From assembly GCA_937934135.1 (NCBI GenBank), contig CALHAW010000002.1, positions 62,001 to 126,000 of the forward strand: 64,000 nucleotides of DNA, given 5' to 3'. The stretch comes from an uncultured Alphaproteobacteria bacterium. GTDB taxonomy: Bacteria > Pseudomonadota > Alphaproteobacteria > Micavibrionales > Micavibrionaceae. The translations under genes and the position numbers were made by a program. Below, piece after piece: positions 8,687 through 18,876 of this stretch. The notes beneath the pieces are model-generated. The model was not told the origin of the DNA. It saw only the letters and a list, made by a program, of their open reading frames with translations, and searched no databases. Position 1 is the stretch's first letter. Each line of letters opens with the position of its first letter.

Positions 8687-9040
8687 ATGCAAATCCTAAA
8701 ATGGATCATTGCCCTGCCCCTTATCATCGGGGCTATTTTTTTCGCTGTTGCCAATCCTGATATGGTGACAATTCACTTTAACCCATTCTCTTTTGTGATT
8801 GAAACACCGCTTTACATTATTTGTTTCCTCTTCCTAACGGGTGGGTTCTTGCTTGGCACTATTTTAACATGGGCCAGCGGTAGTGATGTTCGCCGCGAAC
8901 GCCGTAAGCAAAAGAAAACCATTAAAAAACTCGAAAAAGAAATGGAACAGCACCACGATAAAATGGCGGAAACACTTGCCGCCATCTCCCCTGGATCAAA
9001 ACCAAGCACCCAAGACGTGATTGACCATGAAGCAGCCTGA
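8687..9040 (+). CDS. LapA-domain (DUF1049) inner membrane protein
   Basis: A 117-residue protein with two transmembrane segments (about 4-22 and 42-64) that flank a short periplasmic loop with NPDMVTIHFNPF, the typical LapA-domain (lipopolysaccharide assembly protein A) pattern. The cytoplasmic C-terminus is a charged coiled coil, with RRERRKQKKTIKKLEKE. In enterobacteria LapA/LapB control LpxC turnover; in alphaproteobacteria this small gene often lies between ihfB and pyrF, as here. No LapB partner is adjacent. The end overlaps pyrF by 14 bases. It is unrelated to the LapA adhesin. Confidence 0.88.
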   Translation: MQILKWIIALPLIIGAIFFAVANPDMVTIHFNPFSFVIETPLYIICFLFLTGGFLLGTILTWASGSDVRRERRKQKKTIKKLEKEMEQHHDKMAETLAAISPGSKPSTQDVIDHEAA

Positions 9041-9737
9041 TCTATCAAAAAATGAAACGCCTATTTTTTGCGCGATTGATAAACCAGATTTAGATAGCGC
9101 AATGCTATTATGCGAACAACTTCCAAAAGGTATTGGAATTAAATTAGGATTAGAATTTTTTAATGCACTCGGCAAACATGGGCTGGAAATGATTGCATCC
9201 CGCTTCTCTAATATTCCCATTTTTCTTGATTTAAAATATCATGATATCCCCAATACCGTGGCAGGAGCCATCCGCGCTGCAACAAAAAACTTTACCCCTG
9301 CTTATTTAAACGTCCACGCCGCAGGTGGCCTTGCCATGATGCAAGCCGCAAAAAAAGCCTGTCCGCAAGGCACAAAGCTTTTGGCGGTGACCATCCTCAC
9401 CAGTTTGGATGAAGAAGCCATCACACAAGTAGGTTATCACGCAGGCGTGCAAAATCGCGTCCTCCAAATGGCACAATTAACACAAGAAGCAGGGCTGGAT
9501 GGAATTGTTTGTTCGTCCTATGAAATTGAATTAATCCGTAAAGAATGCGGTGATGATTTTGCGCTTATGGTACCGGGTATCAGGCCAGAAGGGAGTGAGA
9601 TTGGCGATCAAAAACGCGTCATGACCCCCGCCAATGCTCTTCGTGCGGGCGCAACGCACCTCGTCATTGGCCGCCCGATTTCACAAGCCAATAACCCAGC
9701 CAAAGCGGCAATAGAAATTTTAGACTCAATCAAATGA
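9027..9737 (+). CDS. pyrF: orotidine 5'-phosphate decarboxylase
   Basis: Last step of UMP synthesis: decarboxylation of OMP. The 236-residue protein carries FLDLKYHDIPNTV with the catalytic Lys/Asp set, KLGLEFF, and VPGIRPEG near the phosphate-binding site. I chose the ATG at 9027; a TTG two codons upstream (9021) is possible but less likely. The start lies inside the end of the LapA-domain gene, and the stop overlaps trpF by 4 bases (ATGA), which suggests translational coupling. Confidence 0.96.
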   Translation: MKQPDLSKNETPIFCAIDKPDLDSAMLLCEQLPKGIGIKLGLEFFNALGKHGLEMIASRFSNIPIFLDLKYHDIPNTVAGAIRAATKNFTPAYLNVHAAGGLAMMQAAKKACPQGTKLLAVTILTSLDEEAITQVGYHAGVQNRVLQMAQLTQEAGLDGIVCSSYEIELIRKECGDDFALMVPGIRPEGSEIGDQKRVMTPANALRAGATHLVIGRPISQANNPAKAAIEILDSIK

Positions 9738-10363
9738 CAAAGGTAAAGATCTGCGGTCTATCGACTCCTGAAACACTCACCGCCGCCATTAACGGCGGTA
9801 CAAATTTTGTCGGTCTGGTTTTTTATGCGCCCTCTCCCCGCCATGTAGAGATTGAAGTCGCCAGTTATTTAGCAAAACAAGTCCCAAGCAACGTTGAAGT
9901 GGTTGGGCTTTTTGTAAATCCAACCGATGATTATCTTCAGCAAGTTTTAAATGAAGTGCCGCTCACCATGATTCAACTGCATGGGTCTGAAACGGTGCGC
10001 CGCGTGATAGAGATAAAAAAAACATTTAATCTTCCCGTGATAAAGGCGCTGCCGATTGAAACGACGGATGATTTACAAAATATTGCCCCCTATGACGGGA
10101 TTGCCGATTGGTTACTCTTTGATGCGAAGGGCGAAGCCTTACCTGGTGGAAATGGCATTGTCTTTGATTGGAATATCTTAAAAGACTATCAGGGACAAAG
10201 CCCCTATATGTTGGCGGGCGGATTAAACCCTAACAATGTGGCAGATGCACTGCACATACTTACCCCTGATGCGGTGGATGTCTCCAGCGGCGTTGAATCC
10301 AGTGCAGGCGTAAAATCAAGCGATAAAATTCACTCTTTCATTCAGAGCGCAAAACAGGCATAA
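9734..10363 (+). CDS. trpF: phosphoribosylanthranilate isomerase
   Basis: Converts phosphoribosylanthranilate to CdRP in tryptophan synthesis. The 209-residue TIM barrel has KICGLSTPETL with the catalytic cysteine at the N-terminus, VVGLFVNP, IQLHGSE, LLFDAKG, and LAGGLNPNNV/VDVSSGVE phosphate-binding loops at the C-terminus. Translation is probably coupled to pyrF by ATGA overlap. It is followed by trpB after 9 bases, giving the conserved alphaproteobacterial trpFBA order. Confidence 0.96.
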   Translation: MTKVKICGLSTPETLTAAINGGTNFVGLVFYAPSPRHVEIEVASYLAKQVPSNVEVVGLFVNPTDDYLQQVLNEVPLTMIQLHGSETVRRVIEIKKTFNLPVIKALPIETTDDLQNIAPYDGIADWLLFDAKGEALPGGNGIVFDWNILKDYQGQSPYMLAGGLNPNNVADALHILTPDAVDVSSGVESSAGVKSSDKIHSFIQSAKQA

Positions 10364-10372
10364 CATTGCCTT

Positions 10373-11596
10373 ATGGTTACTGATAAAAAGATTCCGAATA
10401 GTTTCATGAATGGCCCCGATGAAAATGGCCATTTTGGCCTGTATGGTGGGCGGTATGTCGCCGAAACGTTGATGCCGCTTATCCTTGAAGTAGAAAAAGC
10501 ATGGCACACAGCGCGCGATGATGACGTATTTTGGGAAGAATTTCATGCCCTTGCCAAAGATTATGTTGGCCGCCCCTCCCCGCTTTATTATGCCAAAGCT
10601 ACAACCGCGCATCTTGGCGGTGCAAAAATATATTTTAAGCGTGACGAGCTAAATCATACAGGCGCACATAAGATTAACCATTGTTTGGGGCAAATCTTAG
10701 TTGCGCGCCGTATGGGAAAAACCCGTATCATCGCCGAAACAGGCGCAGGCCAACATGGTGTAGCCACGGCCACCGTTTGTGCGCTATTTGATATGCCTTG
10801 CACTGTTTTCATGGGCGCAGAGGATGTAGAGCGTCAATCTCCCAACGTATTTCGTATGAAATTACTGGGCGCGGAGGTTATTCCCGTCACATCAGGCAGC
10901 GGTACGTTGAAAGACGCGATGAACGAAGCCTTGCGCCATTGGGTTGCCAATGTTGAGGATACATATTATTTGATCGGTACCGTCGCGGGGCCACACCCCT
11001 TTCCTGAAATGGTTCGTGATTTCCAATCCGTCATGGGTAAGGAAGTCCGCGAACAAATGATGGAAAAAGAAGGACGCCTTCCTGATAGCCTCGTTGCCTG
11101 TATTGGCGGGGGATCTAACGCAATGGGACTTTTTCATCCCTTCCTTGATGATACAGATGTACGTATGATGGGCGTCGAAGCAGGGGGACATGGTGTAAAT
11201 ACCGATAAACATGCCGCCAGCCTAACAGGCGGGAGTACCGGAATCCTCCACGGTATGCGCTCTTACTTCCTTCAAAATGATGATGGCCAAATCACCGAAG
11301 CCCATAGTATTTCTGCGGGCCTTGATTATCCGGGTATTGGTCCAGAGCATGCCTATCTCCATGATTTAAAGCGCGTACAGTACGTTTCTGTCACAGACGG
11401 TGAAGCATTAGAAGCCTTCCAAATGCTCTCAAAACTTGAAGGGATTATTCCTGCTCTTGAACCCTCTCATGCTTTTGCGCATGTGATGAAAATTGCGCCT
11501 ACTTTACCCAAAGATCATATCTTAGTGATGAACTTATGCGGCCGTGGTGACAAAGATATCTTTACCGTGGCAGAGAAGTTGGGGTTAGAAATATGA
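10373..11596 (+). CDS. trpB: tryptophan synthase beta chain
   Basis: PLP enzyme that condenses indole with serine. In the 407-residue protein, HTGAHKINH contains the PLP-binding Lys100, [10 protein letters not shown] is the phosphate-binding glycine loop, and ETGAGQHG and LCGRGDKD are also conserved. The length is usual. The ATG at 10373 has no strong Shine-Dalgarno. The end overlaps trpA by ATGA, consistent with equimolar synthesis of the alpha2-beta2 complex. The serine it needs could be provided by the serA/serB/serC genes at 53-59 kb. Confidence 0.98.
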   Translation: MVTDKKIPNSFMNGPDENGHFGLYGGRYVAETLMPLILEVEKAWHTARDDDVFWEEFHALAKDYVGRPSPLYYAKATTAHLGGAKIYFKRDELNHTGAHKINHCLGQILVARRMGKTRIIAETGAGQHGVATATVCALFDMPCTVFMGAEDVERQSPNVFRMKLLGAEVIPVTSGSGTLKDAMNEALRHWVANVEDTYYLIGTVAGPHPFPEMVRDFQSVMGKEVREQMMEKEGRLPDSLVACIGGGSNAMGLFHPFLDDTDVRMMGVEAGGHGVNTDKHAASLTGGSTGILHGMRSYFLQNDDGQITEAHSISAGLDYPGIGPEHAYLHDLKRVQYVSVTDGEALEAFQMLSKLEGIIPALEPSHAFAHVMKIAPTLPKDHILVMNLCGRGDKDIFTVAEKLGLEI

Positions 11597-12387
11597 GTCG
11601 TATTGAAACAACATTCTCTGCTTTACAAGCAGATAATAAAAAAGTGCTGATCACTTTTATAATGGCAGGCGATCCAGATGCGGAAAAAACGCTTAATGTT
11701 TTAAGCGCTTTGCCAGATTCGGGCGCAGACCTGATTGAAATTGGTATGCCTTTTACCGATCCGATGGCAGATGGCCCCGCGATCCAAGATGCAGGCTTAC
11801 GCGCCCTCGATAGTGGTATGGATATTAAAGGCGTTCTTACCTTGGTTAAAAAATTTAGGCAAAACAATGCTGTAATCCCCATTATCTTGATGGGTTATTT
11901 TAATCCTATTTATAAATATGGATGCGACATCTTTTCGAAAGATGCCGCCGCCGCAGGCGTTGATGGTTTAATCATTGTTGATCTGCCGCCCGAAGAAGAT
12001 ACGGAGTTACGTGTCCCCGCCCAAGACGCAGGATTAGATTTCATTAAACTCCTCACCCCTACAACCAAAGGTGAGCGCCTTGATAAAGTACTACAAAATG
12101 CCAGTGGCTTTTTATATTACGTTTCAATCGCCGGCGTCACTGGAACAAAATCCGCAAATATTGACGAAGTTGGGGCGCACATCATTGATATTAAAGCAAA
12201 AACCAGCCTTCCCGTTGCCGTCGGCTTTGGCATTAAAACGCCCACAGATGCCGCGAACATGTCAAAAATTGCTGATGCTGTTGTTGTGGGTTCCGCGATT
12301 GTTGAAAATATCAAACAGAATCAAAGTTCTAATGATTTATCCGACATTATATCCACCCAAGTCCATGCGCTTAAAGAGGCTATTTAA
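11593..12387 (+). CDS. trpA: tryptophan synthase alpha chain
   Basis: Releases indole from indole-3-glycerol phosphate for TrpB. The 264-residue TIM barrel shows [16 protein letters not shown], with the catalytic Glu49 and Asp60 at their canonical positions, then DLPPEED, LLTPTT, and [17 protein letters not shown] for phosphate binding. It is coupled to trpB by a 4-base overlap and is followed by accD after 73 bases. Confidence 0.97.
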   Translation: MSRIETTFSALQADNKKVLITFIMAGDPDAEKTLNVLSALPDSGADLIEIGMPFTDPMADGPAIQDAGLRALDSGMDIKGVLTLVKKFRQNNAVIPIILMGYFNPIYKYGCDIFSKDAAAAGVDGLIIVDLPPEEDTELRVPAQDAGLDFIKLLTPTTKGERLDKVLQNASGFLYYVSIAGVTGTKSANIDEVGAHIIDIKAKTSLPVAVGFGIKTPTDAANMSKIADAVVVGSAIVENIKQNQSSNDLSDIISTQVHALKEAI

Positions 12388-12460
12388 GTCGAAATTCTTT
12401 GCACTCCCCCCCTGTGATGCTGTAAAAAGGCATAGTTTTAACAAATGGAAATGACAAATC

Positions 12461-13357
12461 ATGAATTGGTTATCAAACTTTATCCGCCCTTCTATCCGCT
12501 CCATCGTGGGCGAGCAAAAAGATGTTCCTGATAATTTATGGCAGAAATGCTCTAAATGCGAAGGCATGCTGTTTTCCAAGGAATTAAGCGCGAACCAGAA
12601 TGTTTGTTACCATTGTGACCATCACATGCCGTTGAGCGTAACAATGCGCCTTGAAGGCATGTTTGATGATGGAAAGTATGAAACCATTGAAATCCCTAAT
12701 GTTCCACACGATCCATTAAAATTCAAAGACCGTAAAAAATATGCTGACCGTCTAAAAGATACCAAAGCCAAAACAGGCGAAAAAGATGCATTATCCATTG
12801 GTAAAGGCACAATCGGCGGGCAAAAAGCTATTATCGCCGCTTTTAATTTCGGCTTCATGGGCGGATCCATGGGTACAGCCGTGGGTGAAGGCATTGTAAA
12901 GGCCGCACAAGAAGCCGTGAAAGCCAAAGCCGCGTTTATTGTTGTTCCTGCATCTGGTGGGGCGCGTATGCAAGAAGGCATGCTATCGCTTATGCAGATG
13001 CCGCGGACAATCATCGCCGTAGAGATGGTGAAAGAACAAGGTTTGCCTTATATCGTATTATTAGCCAATCCAACTACAGGCGGCGTTTCTGCGTCCTTTG
13101 CAATGGTTGGTGATATTCATATTGCAGAACCAGGCGCAACGATCGGTTTTGCTGGCCGCCGTGTGATTGAAGAAACAGTACGTGAAACATTGCCTGATGA
13201 TTTCCAAACAGCAGAATATCTGCAAGAACATGGCATTGTTGACCGTGTTGTGGCGCGTAAAGATTTAAATACCGAGATTGGCATAATTTTAGATCTTTTA
13301 ATGAATAAGACCAAAACGGCAAAAACAGAAAAAACAAAAGCCAAGAAAAGCGCTTAA
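12461..13357 (+). CDS. accD: acetyl-CoA carboxylase carboxyltransferase subunit beta
   Basis: Beta half of the carboxyltransferase that makes malonyl-CoA. The 298-residue protein has an N-terminal zinc ribbon (Cys30, Cys33, Cys49, Cys52) and then the crotonase-like core, with SGGARMQEG and ANPTTGGVSASFA. The C-terminal tail is rich in Lys and Ala. Placement between trpA and folC is conserved in alphaproteobacteria. The start follows ATGACAAATC; a weak purine stretch is upstream. Confidence 0.97.
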   Translation: MNWLSNFIRPSIRSIVGEQKDVPDNLWQKCSKCEGMLFSKELSANQNVCYHCDHHMPLSVTMRLEGMFDDGKYETIEIPNVPHDPLKFKDRKKYADRLKDTKAKTGEKDALSIGKGTIGGQKAIIAAFNFGFMGGSMGTAVGEGIVKAAQEAVKAKAAFIVVPASGGARMQEGMLSLMQMPRTIIAVEMVKEQGLPYIVLLANPTTGGVSASFAMVGDIHIAEPGATIGFAGRRVIEETVRETLPDDFQTAEYLQEHGIVDRVVARKDLNTEIGIILDLLMNKTKTAKTEKTKAKKSA

Positions 13358-13364
13358 ATTTTTG

Positions 13365-14741
13365 GTGAATTTTCCATCCCTTTACAGTAAAAGCGATGAC
13401 CCAAAAATTGAGGCGCATTTGAACACGCTTCTTAATCAGCTCGGCGCGCTTCACATCAAAGATATTGATTTGAGTCTAAAGCGTATCGAAAATTTTCTTA
13501 GCCAATTAGGTGACCCGCATTTGCGACTACCACCTGTCATTCACATCGCCGGAACCAATGGAAAAGGATCTACGATTGCCGCGTTACGTGCGCTTTTAGA
13601 GGCGAGTGACAAGGTGGTGCATGTCGTCACATCACCGCATCTTATGCACCCTACAGAACGCATTACAGTAGCCAGTAAACCCATCACATCCGAAGCGTTT
13701 ATTAGCGTTTTAGAGGAATGCTTAGCGGTAAATCGAAACGATCCGATTACGTTCTTTGAGATGTTTATTGCCGCATCATTCTTAGCAATGAGCCGTGTTA
13801 AAGCGGACTATGCCCTTCTTGAAACAGGCATGGGTGGACGTCTTGATGCAACCAATGTAATTCCCAACCCAATATGCACCATCATCACCACCATATCATG
13901 TGATCATGCAGAGTTTCTGGGGGATACCGTCGATTTGATTGCCGCAGAAAAAGCCGGAATCATGAAAAAAAATGTACCGTGCATCGTTGGATTTCAAACT
14001 TATGCAAGCGTGAATAAAATCTTCCAAAACTTATCCCAAGAGTTATCCACCGACGCAATATTGCACCAGCACGGTGCGGCGTGGAACATTGAAGCGAATC
14101 CGCACGGGTTCACTTTTACTTGGCAGGATGAATCATATGGCGTGAGTCACACAAATATGCTGGGTGCGCATCAAATGTATAATATTGGCGCAGCGATTGG
14201 TGCATACCGCATCATCATGGGTGACGCATTTGACCCAATGATTTTATCCCCAGACGCGATTGAAAAACCCCTGTGTAAAATTAATTGGCCCGGACGTTTA
14301 CAAGAACTTCATGATCACGCCTTCAATAATTTGATTCACGATACCAACCAAATTTTTATTGATGGCGGGCATAATGATAGCGCAGGCATGATGCTGGCAA
14401 CACAGTTAGAACATTGGAATCATTGCGTGAATCAAAAACCTAATCAATCAATCATAAAACCAATCCATTTAATTGTTGGTATGGTGAATCGAAAAGACCC
14501 AGCGGAATTTTTAACGCCGCTCATTCCCTATGTTGAAAGCATCACTGCCACCACAATTCCCAATGAACCAGATAGCTACGACATTGATTCCCTTAAAGAA
14601 TTGATTGAACCGCTTGGTTTTAAAACCATAAAAACCGCACCCGATCCAATGGCCGCGGTGAGAGATTTAAAGGATATTAAGGATAGTCGCATCCTAATCA
14701 CCGGATCACTTTATCTGATGGGCTGGATTTTACAGCAATAG
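13365..14741 (+). CDS. folC: dihydrofolate synthase / folylpolyglutamate synthase
   Basis: Adds glutamate to dihydropteroate and to folates. The Mur-ligase fold is shown by the P-loop AGTNGKGSTIAAL, TSPHLMHPTERI, ETGMGGRLDATN and the C-terminal FIDGGHNDSAG. The N-terminus lacks an ATG; the reading frame begins with TTG (13362) or GTG (13365), directly after accD. I chose GTG, giving 458 residues, and no clear Shine-Dalgarno is present, so translation may rely on coupling to accD. It ends the long co-directional block begun at ihfB. Confidence 0.94.
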   Translation: MNFPSLYSKSDDPKIEAHLNTLLNQLGALHIKDIDLSLKRIENFLSQLGDPHLRLPPVIHIAGTNGKGSTIAALRALLEASDKVVHVVTSPHLMHPTERITVASKPITSEAFISVLEECLAVNRNDPITFFEMFIAASFLAMSRVKADYALLETGMGGRLDATNVIPNPICTIITTISCDHAEFLGDTVDLIAAEKAGIMKKNVPCIVGFQTYASVNKIFQNLSQELSTDAILHQHGAAWNIEANPHGFTFTWQDESYGVSHTNMLGAHQMYNIGAAIGAYRIIMGDAFDPMILSPDAIEKPLCKINWPGRLQELHDHAFNNLIHDTNQIFIDGGHNDSAGMMLATQLEHWNHCVNQKPNQSIIKPIHLIVGMVNRKDPAEFLTPLIPYVESITATTIPNEPDSYDIDSLKELIEPLGFKTIKTAPDPMAAVRDLKDIKDSRILITGSLYLMGWILQQ

Positions 14742-14893
14742 AACGTTATCTCACCTTATTATCTACTCACTCTATTAACGCTCTTGCCTTTGAAATGCCT
14801 TTATCGCGCCTTTAAAAGATCTTGCCTGCGCCTTGTTGATGGACATTTTTGTCAATAAGATTAAAGTATTAGAAGATTTAAGGAGGAATTTTT

Positions 14894-15601
14894 ATGTCCC
14901 AAAATATAGCACTTGTTGATGATGACCGTAATATCCTGACATCAGTTTCGATGTCATTAGAGGCCGAAGGGTTTAATGTAAAAACCTATAATGATGGAGA
15001 AGAAGGCCTGAATGGTATCACCAACAACCCCCCTGATTTAGTGGTGTTGGATATTAAAATGCCCCGTATGGATGGGATGGAAGTCCTGACCAAGTTGCGT
15101 GAAACCTCTGCTCTACCTGTTATTTTCCTAACATCAAAAGATGATGAAGTGGATGAAGTGATTGGGTTACGCATGGGCGCGGATGATTACATCACCAAGC
15201 CTTTTTCCCAACGCCTCCTCATTGAACGTATCCGTGCGTTATTGCGCCGCCAGCAATTAGGCGTTGCCAAACCCGAAGACACCGCCAATAGCGAAGAGAC
15301 AATCAAACGCGGCAATCTATTATTGGATGATTCCCGCCATCTTTGTACATGGAAAGGGGACGCGGTTAATTTAACAGTGACTGAATACCTCCTTGTCAAA
15401 GCCTTGGCCCAGCGCCCTGGCCATGTAAAAAACAGAGATCAGTTGATTGATCTGGCATATGGTGAGAATATCTATGTGGATGATCGCACCATTGATTCCC
15501 ACATTAAACGGGTACGCAAGAAATTTAGAAAAGTGGACACGGAATTTAACCAGATAGAAACGCTCTATGGCATTGGATACCGATATAAAGAAGAAGACTA
15601 A
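14894..15601 (+). CDS. chvI: ChvI-type OmpR-family response regulator
   Basis: Transcriptional regulator of the ChvG/ChvI envelope-stress and acid-response system. The receiver domain (about 4-115) has the acidic pocket DDD (9-11), phospho-acceptor Asp53 in [12 protein letters not shown], and Lys near 103 in ITKPFS. The winged-helix DNA-binding domain (about 140-233) ends in [11 protein letters not shown]. The start is supported by a full AGGAGG at 14881-14886. The next gene overlaps by 35 bases and encodes the partner kinase. Confidence 0.9.
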   Translation: MSQNIALVDDDRNILTSVSMSLEAEGFNVKTYNDGEEGLNGITNNPPDLVVLDIKMPRMDGMEVLTKLRETSALPVIFLTSKDDEVDEVIGLRMGADDYITKPFSQRLLIERIRALLRRQQLGVAKPEDTANSEETIKRGNLLLDDSRHLCTWKGDAVNLTVTEYLLVKALAQRPGHVKNRDQLIDLAYGENIYVDDRTIDSHIKRVRKKFRKVDTEFNQIETLYGIGYRYKEED

Positions 15602-17312
15602 GTTTAGCTTTCCGCTATTTCGGCGCAAGCGCGACCAAAGCCAACATAATAAGAATATCCCCATCGATAAACGGTGGCATGCCTCCTCTGATAAAATAAG
15701 CTCGCTGACGGTTCGGATTTTATCGGTCAATATCATTGCTATTATGATTTTGGGCGTAGGGGTTTTATATTTGGGGCAATATACCGATAGCTTAATTGAA
15801 GGAGAATTAGAAAGCATGCGCGCCGAAGCGCGGTTCTTCTCTGGCGCGCTTTCCGAAGGGGCGGTGCGCCCTGTGTTTCAAATATCCCCTATTCCATTTG
15901 AAGATCCGCTTGAGATTGAGGCCGTTAAACCCAATTTAGCACGCCGCATGATGCGTAGGCTAGGTCAGGGGGCAACCAGCCGTGTATTACTTTATAGTGT
16001 TGATGGATCATTATTGGCGGACACAGCGCGGCTTAAACGTGGCGGGGTTGAAGTAGAAAGCCTGCTGCCTGAACGCCATGAGTTAAGCATTAATGATTTG
16101 TTTGATCAATCTGCGGCGCGGTTTTTAGATATTATCCCCGTTCAAAGCCGTTTGCCTGATTTCCCTGCTGGTATTGTCGGCGATATCTTTGAATTTGCCG
16201 ATAGCCAAGAAGCAATGTTAGGGAAGCTGAGCGCATCTGCATGGCGCGATAGCAATGGTAATATTGTTTTAACGGCGGCCGCGCCTGTACAAAAAATCAA
16301 ACAAGTATTGGGTATAACGCTTTTGGTACGTGATGGCAGTGATCTAGAAACTAAAATTGCAGACATACGGGTGGATGTATTCCGTGTTTTCCTTGGTTCT
16401 TTAGGGATTACGGTGATGCTGTCCCTTTATTTATCAGGCTTAATTGGTAAGCCATTAAAGAGATTAGCGCTGGCGGCTGAAGCCGTACGTGTTGGGAAAT
16501 CCCGCCATGTTGAAATCCCTGATATGAGCGCCCGCGGTGATGAGATTGGTGAGCTATCGTTAGTCATTAAAGACATGACCGAAGCATTATGGGAGAGGAT
16601 GGACACGATTGAGCGTTTTGCCGCCGATGTATCGCATGAAATTAAAAATCCGCTCACATCCTTACGCAGCGCTGTTGAAACCGCGGCGCGGGTCAAGGAT
16701 GAGAAAAGCCGTGAGAAGCTAATGGATATTATCCACCATGATGTACAGAGACTTGATCGTTTAATCAGCGATATCTCCAGCGCAGCACGCCTGGATGCAG
16801 AGTTATCAGGGGAGGAGATGGAAAAAATCGATTTAGAATCAATGTTGTATCGTTTACGTGATGCTTACAAAAAACCGTTAGACCGCGCAGAGGCAGAAAA
16901 TGACGATCATCATGATCATGAAAAAATACGTGTGACCGTATCACATAATACAGACTGCCACGTGATGGGGAATGAAGATCGTTTGGCGCAAGTCTTTGGA
17001 AACCTTATTAGTAACGCGTTATCCTTTTCCCCCAAAGACGGTATTGTTGAAATAACATTAAGCCGCGAGAGCAAAAATATAATCGCTATTGTTGAAGATA
17101 GCGGGCCTGGCATTCCCTACAATAAATTAAATACAATTTTTGAAAGATTTTATACCGAACGCCCCGATCACGAAGATTATGGCGCACATTCCGGCCTTGG
17201 CCTTTCAATTTCAAAGCAAATCATTGATGCCCATGAAGGTGAGATTTATGCAGAGAATAAAAATGGTACACAGTCTGGCGCCCGCTTTATCGTAAAATTA
17301 AAGGCCGCATGA
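15567..17312 (+). CDS. chvG: ChvG-type sensor histidine kinase
   Basis: Membrane sensor kinase partner of the preceding regulator. The 581-residue protein has a charged cytoplasmic N-terminus, a transmembrane segment at about 50-70, a long periplasmic region, a second transmembrane segment near 272-290, and HAMP. The H-box [15 protein letters not shown] has the phospho-acceptor His357. The ATPase domain shows [19 protein letters not shown] and [10 protein letters not shown]. An insert with a His/Asp-rich stretch (DDHHDHE) lies before the N-box. The start overlaps chvI by 35 bases. In many alphaproteobacteria hprK follows; here it does not. Confidence 0.9.
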   Translation: MALDTDIKKKTKFSFPLFRRKRDQSQHNKNIPIDKRWHASSDKISSLTVRILSVNIIAIMILGVGVLYLGQYTDSLIEGELESMRAEARFFSGALSEGAVRPVFQISPIPFEDPLEIEAVKPNLARRMMRRLGQGATSRVLLYSVDGSLLADTARLKRGGVEVESLLPERHELSINDLFDQSAARFLDIIPVQSRLPDFPAGIVGDIFEFADSQEAMLGKLSASAWRDSNGNIVLTAAAPVQKIKQVLGITLLVRDGSDLETKIADIRVDVFRVFLGSLGITVMLSLYLSGLIGKPLKRLALAAEAVRVGKSRHVEIPDMSARGDEIGELSLVIKDMTEALWERMDTIERFAADVSHEIKNPLTSLRSAVETAARVKDEKSREKLMDIIHHDVQRLDRLISDISSAARLDAELSGEEMEKIDLESMLYRLRDAYKKPLDRAEAENDDHHDHEKIRVTVSHNTDCHVMGNEDRLAQVFGNLISNALSFSPKDGIVEITLSRESKNIIAIVEDSGPGIPYNKLNTIFERFYTERPDHEDYGAHSGLGLSISKQIIDAHEGEIYAENKNGTQSGARFIVKLKAA

Positions 17313-17896
17313 TGGAAAAGGAAATATTCACCACTGTTGGAATGATTTTTATGACCGTCAGCTACGTGGTTTATATTTATTCTATTTATAAGGGAGACAC
17401 CCGCCCCCATCCTTTTTCATGGTTTATCTGGGGATTATTAACCGCCATCGCCTTTTTTGCACAAGTAACCGATGGCGCGGGTGTTGGCGCTATTATCACA
17501 GCAGGTTCATCCATCATATCCTTTGGAATCGTAATAATTGGGTACACCAAGCGTAAGAATATTGTAATATCTCGCAGTGATAAATGGGCTTTTACTTTAT
17601 CCTTACTCGCTATCCCACTTTGGTTAATTACAGATACGCCACTTTGGTCTGTACTTCTCATTACTTTGATTGATATGGCTGGATTTTATCCCACATTTCG
17701 CAAAAGTTGGCATGCACCCGAACAGGAATCATCGATGAGCTTTGCTCTGGGTGGGTTCAAACATATATTCACTGTATTGGCTTTAGAAAATTACTCCATC
17801 ATTACAGCCTTATTTCCATTTTCATTGGTTATCATGAATTTCTCTTTCCTTGCCATGCTTTATTACCGCCGATGGAGGGTGCGACAAAATGCTTAG
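17309..17896 (+). CDS. integral membrane protein, possibly PQ-loop/SWEET-like
   Basis: A 195-residue hydrophobic protein with about six to seven predicted transmembrane segments. Two similar halves seem to carry prolines and aromatics at comparable sites: RPHPFSWFIWGLLT in the first, and DMAGFYPTFRKSW in the second. Such a pattern resembles PQ-loop/SWEET-type transporters, but I cannot confirm it. The gene is coupled to chvG by a 4-base overlap and to rapZ by 8 bases, so it is transcribed within the envelope-sensor operon at the position where hprK is often found. Function is unknown. Confidence 0.75.
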   Translation: MMEKEIFTTVGMIFMTVSYVVYIYSIYKGDTRPHPFSWFIWGLLTAIAFFAQVTDGAGVGAIITAGSSIISFGIVIIGYTKRKNIVISRSDKWAFTLSLLAIPLWLITDTPLWSVLLITLIDMAGFYPTFRKSWHAPEQESSMSFALGGFKHIFTVLALENYSIITALFPFSLVIMNFSFLAMLYYRRWRVRQNA

Positions 17897-18722
17897 CCAA
17901 AAATTATTAATCGTTACAGGGCTTTCAGGCGCAGGGATGTCTTCGGGCTTAAAAAGTTTTGAGGATATGGGGTATGAAGTGCTTGATAACTTTCCACTAG
18001 ATTTGATTGAGCATCTGGTGATGAAAAAGCGCGAACGCCCCATTGCCCTTGGGATTGATACGCGTACCCGTAATTTCAGTGCAGCAAAGTTAAAAAAAGC
18101 CGTTAAAACCCATAGTGCCGATCTGCTTTTTATTACCTGCAAGCATTCCGTTCTTCAAAAACGCTTTACCGAGACGCGGCGTAAGCACCCGCTCGCCAAA
18201 GATCGTCCCATAAGCGATGGTATTGCCAAGGAACAAGAAATTTTGGCGCCTATTAAAGACAGCGCCGATCTGGTAATTGATACAACGGAACTTTCCATTC
18301 ATGATTTGCGCCGTACGCTTGAGGGATATTACAATATTGAGAATAAGCAAAAATTAACTATCAGCTTGGTCTCTTTTGGTTTTCGTAATGGCCTGCCCCG
18401 TGAAGCGGATATTGTGATGGATGTACGTTTCTTAAAAAACCCGCATTGGGACAAAAAATTAAAGCCATTAAACGGTAAAAACAAAAAGATTGGTGATTAT
18501 ATTAAGCAAGATAAGAGCTTTGATGTATTCATGACGAATTTCAAAACCATGATAGAACCACTGTTGGAACGGTATAACCATGAAGGGAAAAGTTATCTGA
18601 CGATTGCCATTGGATGCACCGGCGGAAAGCATCGATCTGTCTTTACCGTTGAAAGTCTTTCGAAATGGTTTGAAACATTGGCGATCAACGCAAATACCGA
18701 ACATCGTGATTTAGTGGAGTAA
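17889..18722 (+). CDS. rapZ: RapZ-family nucleotide-binding / RNase adapter protein
   Basis: RapZ proteins bind nucleotides and, in enterobacteria, deliver the small RNA GlmZ to RNase E; the role in alphaproteobacteria is less defined. The start is the ATG at 17889, overlapping the upstream gene by 8 bases, giving 277 residues; an upstream ATG at 17850 lies inside the preceding gene. The N-terminal P-loop reads GLSGAGMSSGLK, so the usual Walker A Lys is Met17. The C-terminal domain has FGFRNGLPREADIVMD, FLKNPHW and IGCTGGKHRSVF, all strongly typical. The PTS genes that often follow are absent. Confidence 0.93.
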   Translation: MLSQKLLIVTGLSGAGMSSGLKSFEDMGYEVLDNFPLDLIEHLVMKKRERPIALGIDTRTRNFSAAKLKKAVKTHSADLLFITCKHSVLQKRFTETRRKHPLAKDRPISDGIAKEQEILAPIKDSADLVIDTTELSIHDLRRTLEGYYNIENKQKLTISLVSFGFRNGLPREADIVMDVRFLKNPHWDKKLKPLNGKNKKIGDYIKQDKSFDVFMTNFKTMIEPLLERYNHEGKSYLTIAIGCTGGKHRSVFTVESLSKWFETLAINANTEHRDLVE

Positions 18723-18750
18723 AAAAGGAGCTGGTGTTATTGATCGCTTA

Positions 18751-18876
18751 TTAAGCAGCGGGACCATCAGGCGTAGGCCTAGGGGCCTTTATGGGTGCTT
18801 TAATTTCGTAACCTTTTCTTGAGCCTTGCTGGCCATCCATCGCTCCACAAGCTGTTCCTAAAATTCCTTTAAGCAT
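18751..18876 (-). CDS. small 41-residue protein, unknown function
   Basis: A short frame below usual gene-calling limits. Its ATG overlaps the stop of the upstream minus-strand gene in an 8-base ATGCTTAA arrangement, typical of translational coupling. The protein starts MLKGILGTACGAMDGQ, continues with a basic GSRKGYEIKAP stretch and ends in a Pro/Ala-rich tail (KAPRPTPDGPAA). An AGG-rich stretch lies just upstream of the start. No domain is recognised. The coupling makes it more plausible than a chance ORF, but conservation was not tested. Confidence 0.5.
   Translation of the reverse strand: MLKGILGTACGAMDGQQGSRKGYEIKAPIKAPRPTPDGPAA

Noticed and set aside
8687..9040. Relating the LapA-domain gene to the T1SS adhesin LapA
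   Set aside because: The shared name is coincidental; this is the small DUF1049 membrane protein of the pyrF neighbourhood.
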